A stretch of DNA of 15,522 nucleotides from Candidatus Stahliibacteriota bacterium CG08_land_8_20_14_0_20_40_26 (lineage in GTDB: Bacteria; Hydrothermota; UBA3073), in NCBI GenBank assembly GCA_002774315.1, contig PEYP01000157.1, forward strand, positions 1 through 15,522, in the 5' to 3' direction. The notes under the pieces were generated by a model that was not told the origin of the DNA, searched no databases, and saw only the letters and a program-made list of their open reading frames with translations. The position numbers and the translations under genes are program-made. Shown here one piece after another: positions 1 to 7,560 of the stretch (positions are counted from its first letter, which is position 1; each line of letters begins with the position of its first letter).

Positions 1-37
1 TGTTTCTTTTTTATTTCTTTTCTCTTAAGTTCTCTTA

Positions 38-57
38 CCTGCCTGCCGGTAGGCGGG
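38..57. repeat. CCTGCCT-N6-AGGCGGG palindrome, copy 1
   Basis: Seven-base arms (38-44 and 51-57) flank the loop GCCGGT. The single arm mismatch would be a G-U pair in RNA. A sister copy at 11135-11154 matches at 18 of 20 positions, so this is a dispersed element rather than a chance hairpin. There is no T-tract on either side, which argues against a classic terminator. Confidence 0.75.
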
Positions 58-90
58 CAATCCCTGTTAAATCATATAAAACATTGTTTG

Positions 91-130
91 GAGAGCACAG
101 AGAATTAATTTTATCTCTGTGTCCTCTGTG
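91..130. repeat. CACAGAGA/TCTCTGTG inverted repeat element
   Basis: Perfect 8-bp arms at 96-103 and 114-121 enclose a 10-bp A/T loop, followed by the related word CTCTGTGG. Read on the minus strand it gives the peptide string NHRGHRD, which I recall as a recurrent spurious translation in draft genomes (not checked). It shares the 9-mer GGACACAGA (minus strand, 116-124) with both arms of the inverted repeat before purA. Confidence 0.65.
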
Positions 131-174
131 GTTTCTTTCATATCCTTTCATATTATTTTTGACAGTACCGAATA

Positions 175-202
175 GTAAGCGGTAAGCAGTAGGCAGTAAG
201 CG
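175..202. repeat. 7-bp tandem array, unit GTARGCR
   Basis: Four contiguous 7-bp units: GTAAGCG, GTAAGCA, GTAGGCA, GTAAGCG. A further GTAAGCA lies at 235-241, past a hairpin. Units differ by one or two transitions. Similar 7- and 8-bp arrays occur at 2225-2339, 11071-11094 and 14233-14291. Confidence 0.8.
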
Positions 203-209
203 GGTAGGG

Positions 210-225
210 GCAACCTCCCGGTTGC
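210..225. repeat. Hairpin GCAACC-TCCC-GGTTGC
   Basis: Perfect 6-bp arms with a 4-nt loop, interrupting the GTAAGCR array. It is one of three short perfect hairpins within about 105 bp, the other two carrying CGCAA/TTGCG ends, so they may belong to one family. Confidence 0.6.
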
Positions 226-250
226 GAAAGACAGTAAGCAGTGAGGTAGT

Positions 251-268
251 CGCAAGCTTTAGCTTGCG
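251..268. repeat. Hairpin CGCAAGCT-TT-AGCTTGCG
   Basis: Perfect 8-bp arms around TT. It is preceded by GGTAGT; the next hairpin is followed by GGCTACTG, so the pair forms a larger imperfect inverted repeat of about 85 bp. Confidence 0.65.
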
Positions 269-296
269 GGCATACGTTACAATTTTACGAGCCTCA

Positions 297-314
297 CGCA
301 ACTTAAAAGTTGCG
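297..314. repeat. Hairpin CGCAACTT-AA-AAGTTGCG
   Basis: Perfect 8-bp arms around AA, 34 bp before the VWA gene stop codon on its downstream side. It could act as a transcript 3' end for that minus-strand gene, but no U-run follows, so a terminator role is only a possibility. Confidence 0.6.
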
Positions 315-347
315 GCTACTGTCTCTAACTCCCGATGGTAAGGGATG

Positions 348-2219
348 CTACTTTCTCAGAATCCACCACTCTATTGAAAGAAGAACAACAAGCAAGACAA
401 GTGGAAACGGAGACCTCGAAGGAAATAGAGGATATTTTTCTTTATCTCCACCCATTGTTATCTCTATATCATCTGGATAATGGATCACCTTTCCACCGCT
501 CTTTAAGGCAATTGCAGTTAACAAATCATTATCTGCATAAGGATTTGGATCTTCTGGTAGTGGTTCCTCTACATAAAACTCGCCACTTATAAAGTTCCCG
601 TTCACTTTCGACCTGTATTCATATCTTCCTGGGGGTAAATAATCTATTATCACCTCGTATGCAGTTGGTGATTTTTTATATAGATATTTTTTTTCTTGAT
701 ACTGTACACTCTCATTTTGTCCATCTATCTTTTTTATTTCTACAAGGACATCCTCATCCATCATTTCTCTGGTCTCCGCCCTTATCCTTATGTTTTCCCC
801 GGGCTTGTAGATTGCTTTGTCGGTTTCTATGTGAATATCCTCTCCCCTCTTTGCTATCCATCTAATCAGACCTATCCAAAAATTATGATCTCCCTTTTGT
901 GTAAAATTGATGGGTGTCAGAATATCCGACGCAATACTATAGACCTCGCCCCCACCGTATGTCATACTTGCGAACACTGGCATATTACCTTGAGCTGTTT
1001 TTATATCAGGACAGACTGCAAGTATTTTTGCCCCTTTTTTGATTCCTATCACATCAAAAAATGCAAGAGAGGGTAATGACTCACTGAATATATCTAATTC
1101 TCCTCTGACAAATTCTATTCTTCCTTCTCTATCAGGTCTGCCTCCGAATATAAACGGAGAAAGGTGCCCTTTACCAATCACAAAACACTTTCCTTCACTG
1201 TCAATATAATCCGTTACAGAAGATGGTTCGAGGTCTTCTAAAAAAACTATATCAGGATCTATCTCCTGAATATAATCTTCAATGTCAATATTGCTCCTTT
1301 TTGGACTCCCATCTACAAGCCATCTGTCCTTTGCAATCTGGATAATTGAATGAACTCTCGTGTTTTGGTCTTTCTCAAGAGCAGATCGTATAAATTTTAG
1401 ATTGAAGGATGGATTACCTGATATATACAACACCTTTATACGCCTATCCGTGACATTCATTGAAAAACTTATGTTATTTTCTTTCTCGTTTCTTCTGAGA
1501 GTCAGTGTATATATATGAACTCCGCTGACTTTGGGAATAAAATGTAACCTGTACGACTTTCTCATTCTATCAGGTGGTAGGAGAATTGAACTCCTGGAGA
1601 TTTCTTTTTCTCCTTCAAAGAATACAAGCCATGCGGTCTTGTCTTTAACACCTTCTCCCTCTATTATTGCCTCTACTGATGCAGTATCTCCCTTATAGAT
1701 ATAGTAGTTCCTGTTGTAGCCTACTACTCTGAAGTTCTCTTCCCCTTTTCGTTCTATTGAAATGGTATATACGGGTCTTGAGTATTTTGCTGTTCTCGGA
1801 TCTCTGCCTCTTGTATATATTCCGTCGGATAGTAATAAGACTGCCCCTATATGAGAAGGCAAACATTCAATCGCCCTTATTATGTCAGTAGCTCCACCTC
1901 CCCTCTTTCTATTATAGAGTGTTGTATCAAACCAGAAATACTGTTTCTTTACAGGGTAGGGATCAAGTTTACGAATCCACCAGGAGACGGTATCCCTCTT
2001 CGGCTCCATGCTCTTTGAGGTATCTATTAAAATGGCGAGTGTGTCGTTCGAGCGGAATGCGTAAATTACGGGCTCAAGCAAGAGAAACAACAAGATTACG
2101 ATGGATGTTATTCGCAGTACTTTTGCTATTCTACTATCTTTCTTGTAGAAGAGAAATATCAGGAATACACCTGCACATAGAAGGGAAATGAATATGTATA
2201 TATTTGGCTGATAGAACAT
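348..2219 (-). CDS. Membrane-anchored VWA / glutamine-amidotransferase-fold protein
   Basis: About 623 residues, probably an inner-membrane protein with a large periplasmic part. Two N-terminal membrane segments (about 8-25 and 35-54) precede a von Willebrand A domain with a full MIDAS metal site: DTSKS at 66-70, Thr in GGGATD near 111, Asp in LSDG near 132. A beta-rich segment (about 165-255) is followed by a class-I amidotransferase-like fold (about 258-455) ending in GGGEVYSIASD and FWIGLIRWIA, then a macroglobulin-like stretch (DKAIYKPGE) and a C-terminal membrane helix in the last 20 residues. I see no catalytic Cys-His-Glu triad, so the amidotransferase fold is probably structural. The usual BatA/MoxR partners are absent; tamB lies upstream, 137 bp of repeats away. 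No Shine-Dalgarno precedes the ATG, which is the only start that keeps the first membrane segment. The domain calls are fairly secure; the function is unknown. Confidence 0.85.
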   Translation of the reverse strand: MFYQPNIYIFISLLCAGVFLIFLFYKKDSRIAKVLRITSIVILLFLLLEPVIYAFRSNDTLAILIDTSKSMEPKRDTVSWWIRKLDPYPVKKQYFWFDTTLYNRKRGGGATDIIRAIECLPSHIGAVLLLSDGIYTRGRDPRTAKYSRPVYTISIERKGEENFRVVGYNRNYYIYKGDTASVEAIIEGEGVKDKTAWLVFFEGEKEISRSSILLPPDRMRKSYRLHFIPKVSGVHIYTLTLRRNEKENNISFSMNVTDRRIKVLYISGNPSFNLKFIRSALEKDQNTRVHSIIQIAKDRWLVDGSPKRSNIDIEDYIQEIDPDIVFLEDLEPSSVTDYIDSEGKCFVIGKGHLSPFIFGGRPDREGRIEFVRGELDIFSESLPSLAFFDVIGIKKGAKILAVCPDIKTAQGNMPVFASMTYGGGEVYSIASDILTPINFTQKGDHNFWIGLIRWIAKRGEDIHIETDKAIYKPGENIRIRAETREMMDEDVLVEIKKIDGQNESVQYQEKKYLYKKSPTAYEVIIDYLPPGRYEYRSKVNGNFISGEFYVEEPLPEDPNPYADNDLLTAIALKSGGKVIHYPDDIEITMGGDKEKYPLFPSRSPFPLVLLVVLLSIEWWILRK

Positions 2220-2224
2220 ACAGA

Positions 2225-2245
2225 GATTGTAGATTGTAGATTTTA
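2225..2245. repeat. 7-bp tandem array, unit GATTGTA
   Basis: Three units, GATTGTA, GATTGTA and GATTTTA, start 6 bp upstream of the VWA start codon, where a ribosome site would be expected. They occupy the 5' leader of that gene. Confidence 0.75.
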
Positions 2246-2248
2246 GAT

Positions 2249-2280
2249 GTCATTTGTCATTGGGTTATTGGGTCATTGGG
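2249..2280. repeat. 8-bp tandem array, unit TCATTGGG
   Basis: Runs as GTCATTT, GTCATTGGG, TTATTGGG, TCATTGGG. The word GTCATTGGG recurs in the same orientation in the array before purA (14249-14257), 12 kb away. Confidence 0.75.
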
Positions 2281-2304
2281 TCTGTGGTCTATTGTCTTTT
2301 TTCT

Positions 2305-2339
2305 CTACGCTTTACGCTTTTCGCCTTACGCCTTACGAT
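2305..2339. repeat. 7-bp tandem array, unit TTACGCY
   Basis: Five contiguous units: CTACGCT, TTACGCT, TTTCGCC, TTACGCC, TTACGAT. The array ends 17 bp short of the tamB stop codon. With the two preceding arrays it makes up most of the 137-bp tamB-VWA gap. Confidence 0.8.
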
Positions 2340-2356
2340 TACCGGTATCTGGCTTC

Positions 2357-5300
2357 TCAATATCGTATCTCTACCTCCATCCCTACATTGTATTCGTCTT
2401 CTTCCGTTCTCTGACCCATCAGCGACAGGCCGCGAATGATACGGTAGCGGGTTTTAAAACTCCAGGATGGAGCAAATAAATCCTTCGTGTAACTCGCATA
2501 CAAATCTGGAGAAATGTACTTCCCTGCTGTAATTCTCGCCATTTTTTCTTCCCCAAACATGCTCGTCTCAAACCAAAGGACATCCACACCCAGCATCTTC
2601 TCTATATCTGCCAATACCGTGCCTCTTATCAGAAGATTCACTAACCTATCTGGTACATTCACAATATCAAATTCACCCCAGGGAGCATTCAAGGAGAGCA
2701 TAATTACTATACTTTCTAAAGGCAGTTCGGGTTCGGAATACATAGAAAATTGAAGCTCACTTACTCTGCCACCCAAGGTAACATAAACAGTGGTTGTATC
2801 TAACTGTGCTTCGCCTTCTCTCAATATAGTGTATATTACCTCACTTTTTGCCTTCAGGTTTACCAGAGGGTCAAATCCGGGAGTATTGTCGAATACAAAA
2901 CTTCCTTCTACTACTTCAAAGGGCCTGTCAATATAATAGAAATATCCTTGTTTTACTTCCATAGTTCCCGTAAGAAATATCTCATTCCCTCTCTTTATTG
3001 ACGAGACCTTACCACCCATCTCGAGGTCAACGATAGGATTCTCTATCCCAGGTATCGGGCTGATTGGTGCAGGAAGCGAACTCCGTATCCATACCCGTTC
3101 AGGCATATCCACTGTTAAATCAAGGTCAAACTCCTGCTCAAGAAATCTGGATGGTTTTGAAGGAATAGAAATAACCATCAATGCCTTGTCTATCTTTGCA
3201 TTACCGTTTACTACTGGATGTGCAACAGTTCCTCTCAGCGCAATATCCATATCAACTACACCCTCACCCTCAGGTAGTTGAAACGGTATATTTTCTCCTT
3301 TGAAGTCAAGAAAAAGACCTAGTTGCTTCCAAGAAAACGGAGAAATAATCAAGTATCCATCTAACCCAAGCTTGCCTCCAGCACTTTCTGCAGCAAAATT
3401 CTCGATCTCAATTTTCTCCTGTAAAAAGCGAATCCTTGAATTGAGGCCACTAAAGGACACACCGTACAAAGGAATACGGGTGACTAGACCTTTTAAGTCA
3501 ACATATCCTGTTATCCTGGGAGAGAGAGGCGAACCCAACATACTCAATTCTGCATTCGTCTTTCCGGCCTGCACAATTACATATTTCCTTAATGGTTTCC
3601 ATATATCAGGAGGAAGATTTTCCAATCTTACACTGAGATTCATATCCTCTGACGGAAATGAAAATGGGAAGAGATTGATTGGTATATATCCCTTTATTTC
3701 TGAGCGTTCGCCCTTGATAATAATGCTTGCCTCATCAATAGTGAGCAGATTTTGTGTATACCCTGCACTTATGTAGGTTGTGTCAATCTTTACGCCCGAA
3801 TAGGTTAAATTTACAATCCTTTGCCTACACTGAATAGATGGTGATTTAATATCGCCATTCATCTTCAACCATATACTTCCCTCTCCCTTCACATCTCGCC
3901 TAAGCGACGCTAAGGAGATATCCTCTCCTATGAGCGCAAGGTCCATATCCTGAGGATTATATCTTCCTTTACATTCAAAATAACCCCTATTGACAGCCAC
4001 TACACACCTATTCACAAAGACAGAAGGTGGCCTTACACTCAGTTGTATTGGTAGATTGTTTTTGAGGATTACATCACCCGTGGAGTATATAAGGGTATCA
4101 AGTGTAATATCCCCTTTATACATATCTCCGACGATCGAGAGAGATATATCTTCCCCTTCTCCATTTACATTGAACACAATCTTATCTGATAGAAAGACCT
4201 TTCCACTTATGTTATTGAATTCGGATCCGGGGACAACCAGATGGGCTACTGCAAAATCAATCTCTCCAAAAAAGGATTTATGCAATCTCTCAACATTGAG
4301 ATTTGAGGAGATATATCTTGCTTGAAGGAGTTTGTACCGAAAATCCTCTATATAGAAAGAACCTGCAAGTATAGGATGTTTAAATGTCCCGCTAATCTTT
4401 ACCTCGCCGTTCAGGACACCTGTAAAGGGCAAAAACGGGGATATATCAAACTTTTTTGTAGATACACTCATATCAATCTTCTCATCATCAAGCCTTCCTT
4501 GTAGTGAAAGCCTGTCATTTAGAATTATATCTTCTACAAGCAATCCTTTGCCAAAGGAAACACAACCTTTTAAACTTTCAATTCTTTTCCCCAATACAGA
4601 ACCTGAGAGGTCCAGTTCTATTTTACCTTCGTTTAGATCACCAGAAATCGATGTCTTGCCGGAGATAGAAGTTTCAAAATTACCCATTATCTTCTTGATA
4701 TCTATATTTAAAATAGAGAGTCGCGATCTATAGGAGAATGGAAATAAATTTATCCTCATGACTCCATTCACCTCACCGCCACAAGTAATGAGGTCCTTGA
4801 ATGTTGCATCAATAATATCATCGCCCATGCTGAATTTTACATTCCCCTTATTTATTGTATAGTCCTTGTATGCCACATCTTTAACTATAAAATTGCCCTT
4901 TCCAGAGAGTTTCTCTTCTCTTGTTATATCAAGATTGCAGAAAAGATACCCAGAAATATCCTGTGTAATGAGATGAGCAAACTCTGCAAGGGCGATTTTG
5001 GAACTGCGTAGTTTTAAATTAAATTTACCTCTCTCAAATGATGTACTAATGAGAAATCGTGATTTTGGCGTATTGATCCACATCTCTTTCAGGGCAAATC
5101 TCCCTTTTGCATATAGAAAAACGCCACTCGCTTCGGATATACAGACATTCATCCATTTCCCTCCATCTATATAGAGGTTTGTAGTCACTCCTTCTTTAAC
5201 TCTTCTTGCAGTTCCATCAATTCTAAATAGACTTAATTCATCCGTATTGGGAATCCCCCTTATCATTAGATCTTTAATTTTGAACCTGTCGACGTCTACT

Positions 5301-5653
5301 GGAAAAACAAATGCGGTTCTATCTGCTCTCCTATTAGAAATCTCGCCGGAAGCCGGAGGCACAGTATTAATAATCACTTTTTCCGCTTCTATATACTTAA
5401 TCCTGTGCAAGAGGAGAGAAAGCGGAGAGTAACGAAGCACTATGGTGTCCGCAGTCGCAATTCGCCCGATATTCAGGTCATATACCCTAATACAAAATAA
5501 TAGGTTTCCCTTCATATCTCCTATATCAACAAATCCATTTGTAGTTTTAAAAACAAGGTCTTCTACCTTATTCATTACAAGTTCTGTGCGAGCAAGAAAG
5601 ACCACCGCCAGAAAGAAAGAAACAATTATACCTATAATAATCCACTTCTTCAT
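2357..5653 (-). CDS. tamB: TamB-like translocation and assembly module protein
   Basis: About 1098 residues; E. coli TamB has 1259. TamB proteins are anchored in the inner membrane, span the periplasm as a long beta-taco and work with TamA in outer-membrane protein insertion and/or lipid transport. Here a single N-terminal anchor (residues 3-22, after KKW) is followed by roughly 700 residues of alternating beta-strand, AsmA-like sequence. The C-terminal TamB (DUF490) domain covers the last 300 or so residues, with PERVWIRS, KQGYFYYIDRPFEVVEG (near 900) and the late SEPELPLESIVIMLSL segment, and the protein ends in an aromatic residue. ATG at 5653 is preferred over the in-frame TTG at 5662, although neither has a good Shine-Dalgarno. 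The 14-bp gap after tamA supports one transcript and supports the TamA reading of that neighbour. Confidence 0.9.
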   Translation of the reverse strand: MKKWIIIGIIVSFFLAVVFLARTELVMNKVEDLVFKTTNGFVDIGDMKGNLLFCIRVYDLNIGRIATADTIVLRYSPLSLLLHRIKYIEAEKVIINTVPPASGEISNRRADRTAFVFPVDVDRFKIKDLMIRGIPNTDELSLFRIDGTARRVKEGVTTNLYIDGGKWMNVCISEASGVFLYAKGRFALKEMWINTPKSRFLISTSFERGKFNLKLRSSKIALAEFAHLITQDISGYLFCNLDITREEKLSGKGNFIVKDVAYKDYTINKGNVKFSMGDDIIDATFKDLITCGGEVNGVMRINLFPFSYRSRLSILNIDIKKIMGNFETSISGKTSISGDLNEGKIELDLSGSVLGKRIESLKGCVSFGKGLLVEDIILNDRLSLQGRLDDEKIDMSVSTKKFDISPFLPFTGVLNGEVKISGTFKHPILAGSFYIEDFRYKLLQARYISSNLNVERLHKSFFGEIDFAVAHLVVPGSEFNNISGKVFLSDKIVFNVNGEGEDISLSIVGDMYKGDITLDTLIYSTGDVILKNNLPIQLSVRPPSVFVNRCVVAVNRGYFECKGRYNPQDMDLALIGEDISLASLRRDVKGEGSIWLKMNGDIKSPSIQCRQRIVNLTYSGVKIDTTYISAGYTQNLLTIDEASIIIKGERSEIKGYIPINLFPFSFPSEDMNLSVRLENLPPDIWKPLRKYVIVQAGKTNAELSMLGSPLSPRITGYVDLKGLVTRIPLYGVSFSGLNSRIRFLQEKIEIENFAAESAGGKLGLDGYLIISPFSWKQLGLFLDFKGENIPFQLPEGEGVVDMDIALRGTVAHPVVNGNAKIDKALMVISIPSKPSRFLEQEFDLDLTVDMPERVWIRSSLPAPISPIPGIENPIVDLEMGGKVSSIKRGNEIFLTGTMEVKQGYFYYIDRPFEVVEGSFVFDNTPGFDPLVNLKAKSEVIYTILREGEAQLDTTTVYVTLGGRVSELQFSMYSEPELPLESIVIMLSLNAPWGEFDIVNVPDRLVNLLIRGTVLADIEKMLGVDVLWFETSMFGEEKMARITAGKYISPDLYASYTKDLFAPSWSFKTRYRIIRGLSLMGQRTEEDEYNVGMEVEIRY

Positions 5654-5667
5654 AAAAAGCAAAGTAG

Positions 5668-7404
5668 TTAAAACATATATCCTATTGTAAAGTAAAAATT
5701 TCCCCCACTTGGTCCAGTCAATCTATGAGCATAATTCAGTTCTATTGGTCCTATCGGGCTTCTATATCCTATACCTACACCACCAGATATTCCTGTATTT
5801 TCTGTTATACTGACACTCTGAAGGTTCTTCCAGAGTCCTCCTGTATCAAAAAAGTATACGAGGTCAAATCTCTCAAATACAGATAATCTGAACTCACAAT
5901 TTACGATGATCGTCAGGTTTGCATTTCTTCTTCCATTAACTACAGGCCCTATGGATTCTTCATCAAATCCCCTTACAGAGCCCATACCTCCAATTGCAAA
6001 CTTGTCCTGAAACGGCATATTCCTGTCGTTCCATATGCATCCTGCCTTTACTCTTGTGGCTATCACTCCAGGAAAAACTCTCTCATAGAGAATATGTTCA
6101 ATTAGAATCTTATGATAATCTACATCACCACCAAGCATCCCACCCGCATACTGATGAGTTGCTAGAAAGACCACTCCCTTACTTGGATAAAATATATCAT
6201 TTTTCCTGTCGTATGAAAATGACAAGTATACAGAGCTTACCCATCTTTCAGTTGTGTCTTTGTCCCTTGTTATGATATTCTCGTACTGGTACCTTAAAGC
6301 TCCCTGAGTATAGCGACTCCAATACTTTCCTACATTTACATCGGAACCTATTACATCTACCCATTCGCCATTTCTTTTCTCTCTCTGGATAAATAGATTT
6401 AATCCCCCTTTAAATGTAGTTGCAAGAAGATACGGCTCTTCGTACGCTAATTCAATCCTCCCATTTCTGTATCCGGAAAAGTTAGTTTCGTAACGAGGAC
6501 TTATGCCTATTTTCTGTGCATTACCCCAAAGATTATTATGCCTCCATGTCGTTTTCAGGGATAATCGGTTTGGATTTTTGTCTGAGTAGACATAACCCGT
6601 GCTAAAGGTTATAGTTTTTGATGGTCTCTCCTTAACATAAAAGATAATATCAGCTGTGTCTCCATCCGCAGGTTCTATGATATCGTATTTGACCGATTCA
6701 AACAATCCTGTCGAGTATATCCCTATCTGGGATTCATTTACTCTCTCCGGATTACACGGGTTACCTGGCTTCACCTTAATCTCCCGTTCTATTATTTTTT
6801 TACGCACTTTTCGAGTTCCTGTTATGCTGATTGCACCAATGTAGACCCGACTGCCCTCAACTATATCAAATGTCAATATATAATGGTTTTTCCTCTCTTG
6901 CAATGTATCACTTACTACCTGTGTTCTTATGTACCCCTTCCTTGAATATACCTTAAGGATACTGTATTTTGTGGTAAATATCTCAGTCTGAATAAGAAAG
7001 CCTCCTGCCTTTATAGGTGATAAAGACAGGAGTTTTTCATCACTGAAGAAAGTATTACCGTTGAAGATAACTGTGTCTATAACTGCCCTCTCTCCCTCCT
7101 GGATATGTACTATATTGTTTACTTCATTTCCTTCAAGTCTTCTCTCCCATTTAAGAGCAACATCAAGAAATCCCTGTGACTTATAGAAATTCTCTATGCG
7201 ACTCTTACCTGCTTTGACAGAAAACTCGTCAAATTGCGTACCTCTTTGTAATCTCGCAAACGAGCGCAGGATATCGTCGGAAAAGGTCTCATTGCCTTCA
7301 AATTCTACCTTCCCGATTTTTAAAATCTCTTCTGCTGTAAGAGAAAGGGGAAAGATAAGGGAAAAACAGAGGGTAAAAATCAGTATAAATAGGCGTTTGC
7401 GCAT
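5668..7404 (-). CDS. tamA: TamA/BamA-type Omp85 outer-membrane protein
   Basis: 578 residues from the ATG at 7404. A signal peptide (MRKRLF then a hydrophobic run to about 24, cut near LTA|EE) leads into three POTRA domains (about 27-104, 105-185, 186-260) and a 16-strand Omp85 barrel (about 265-578). The barrel carries the loop-6 VRGF motif (477-480, within GGMGSVRGF), FYPSKG (405-410) and SPIGPIELNYAH near the end, and finishes in Phe as a beta-signal does. Three POTRAs, a TamA-like length (E. coli TamA 577) and tamB directly downstream favour TamA; a BamA with five POTRAs would be longer. In lineages with one Omp85 it could still serve as BamA. The frame is open for 54 more codons upstream, but the signal peptide and the promoter at 7444-7472 exclude that extension. 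The leader has no Shine-Dalgarno. Confidence 0.9.
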   Translation of the reverse strand: MRKRLFILIFTLCFSLIFPLSLTAEEILKIGKVEFEGNETFSDDILRSFARLQRGTQFDEFSVKAGKSRIENFYKSQGFLDVALKWERRLEGNEVNNIVHIQEGERAVIDTVIFNGNTFFSDEKLLSLSPIKAGGFLIQTEIFTTKYSILKVYSRKGYIRTQVVSDTLQERKNHYILTFDIVEGSRVYIGAISITGTRKVRKKIIEREIKVKPGNPCNPERVNESQIGIYSTGLFESVKYDIIEPADGDTADIIFYVKERPSKTITFSTGYVYSDKNPNRLSLKTTWRHNNLWGNAQKIGISPRYETNFSGYRNGRIELAYEEPYLLATTFKGGLNLFIQREKRNGEWVDVIGSDVNVGKYWSRYTQGALRYQYENIITRDKDTTERWVSSVYLSFSYDRKNDIFYPSKGVVFLATHQYAGGMLGGDVDYHKILIEHILYERVFPGVIATRVKAGCIWNDRNMPFQDKFAIGGMGSVRGFDEESIGPVVNGRRNANLTIIVNCEFRLSVFERFDLVYFFDTGGLWKNLQSVSITENTGISGGVGIGYRSPIGPIELNYAHRLTGPSGGNFYFTIGYMF

Positions 7405-7443
7405 TTTTATGATTGTATTAGAGAGGTTATTTATCTGTTTTTC

Positions 7444-7472
7444 ATTATACCATATAAAAGAATAAATGTCAA
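7444..7472 (-). promoter_or_regulatory. Sigma-70-type promoter for tamA-tamB(-VWA)
   Basis: On the minus strand TTGACA (7472-7467) is followed after exactly 17 bp by TATAAT (7449-7444), a perfect consensus. Transcription would start near 7437, giving a leader of about 33 nt to the ATG at 7404. This settles the tamA start, because the longer frame begins upstream of the promoter. Confidence 0.85.
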
Positions 7473-7509
7473 GTGAAAAAAGATTTAACCAGCCTATGTC
7501 GTTTTTTTC

Positions 7510-7538
7510 TTGACATTTTGTAGTTTTCGTATTATAAT
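7510..7538 (+). promoter_or_regulatory. Sigma-70-type promoter for the SAM hydrolase-hsp20-lon operon
   Basis: TTGACA (7510-7515), a 17-bp spacer, then TATAAT (7533-7538): perfect consensus boxes and optimal spacing. The predicted start point, near 7545, is only about 16 nt before the ATG at 7561. Confidence 0.85.
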
Positions 7539-7540
7539 AC

Positions 7541-7552
7541 AGGAGGTAAGGA
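7541..7552 (+). promoter_or_regulatory. Shine-Dalgarno region AGGAGGTAAGGA
   Basis: AGGAGG at 7541-7546 is 14 nt from the ATG and may be cut by the transcription start predicted near 7545. TAAGGA at 7547-7552, 8 nt from the ATG, is the more usable site. An out-of-frame ATG at 7556 lies between it and the chosen start. Confidence 0.6.
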
Positions 7553-7560
7553 TTTATGAT

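Larger units (their letters stand above)
1..347. other. Gene-free region of palindromes and short repeats
   Basis: I see no credible gene here. The only sizeable open frame (minus strand, 35-301) reads through the repeats, has no recognisable domain and starts inside a palindrome. The stretch holds a CCTGCCT/AGGCGGG hairpin, a CACAGAGA/TCTCTGTG hairpin, a 7-bp tandem array and three short GC-clamped hairpins, listed separately. It lies downstream of the minus-strand VWA gene, so a hairpin here may end that transcript, but none is followed by a convincing run of T on the minus strand. A TTGACA at 159-164 has no matching -10 box. Confidence 0.75.
7405..7560. promoter_or_regulatory. Divergent control region between tamA and the SAM-hydrolase operon
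   Basis: This 156-bp gap holds two housekeeping promoters facing away from each other, with 37 bp between their -35 boxes (7473-7509). No CIRCE (TTAGCACTC/GAGTGCTAA) or HAIR (CTTGAGT/ACTCAAG) heat-shock operator is visible, although the plus-strand operon carries hsp20 and lon. Unlike the other sizeable gaps in the window it has no tandem array or palindrome family. Confidence 0.8.

Noticed and set aside
35..301. 88-codon minus-strand open frame at the left edge
   Set aside because: It reads through palindromes and the 7-bp array, and its peptide strings match repeat translations rather than a domain.
696..1076. 126-codon plus-strand open frame inside the VWA gene
   Set aside because: It lies opposite a well-supported coding sequence and shows no domain or ribosome site; it is a shadow frame.
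5654..5662. TTG start of TamB three codons upstream
   Set aside because: ATG at 5653 followed by the KKW anchor is a more usual start, and the TTG has no better ribosome site.
5668..7404. Calling the Omp85 protein BamA outright
   Set aside because: Three POTRA domains, about 578 residues and a tamB partner fit TamA better, though a dual role cannot be excluded.
7405..7560. Heat-shock operator (CIRCE or HAIR) expected before hsp20 and lon
   Set aside because: Neither consensus inverted repeat is present; only plain sigma-70 boxes are seen.
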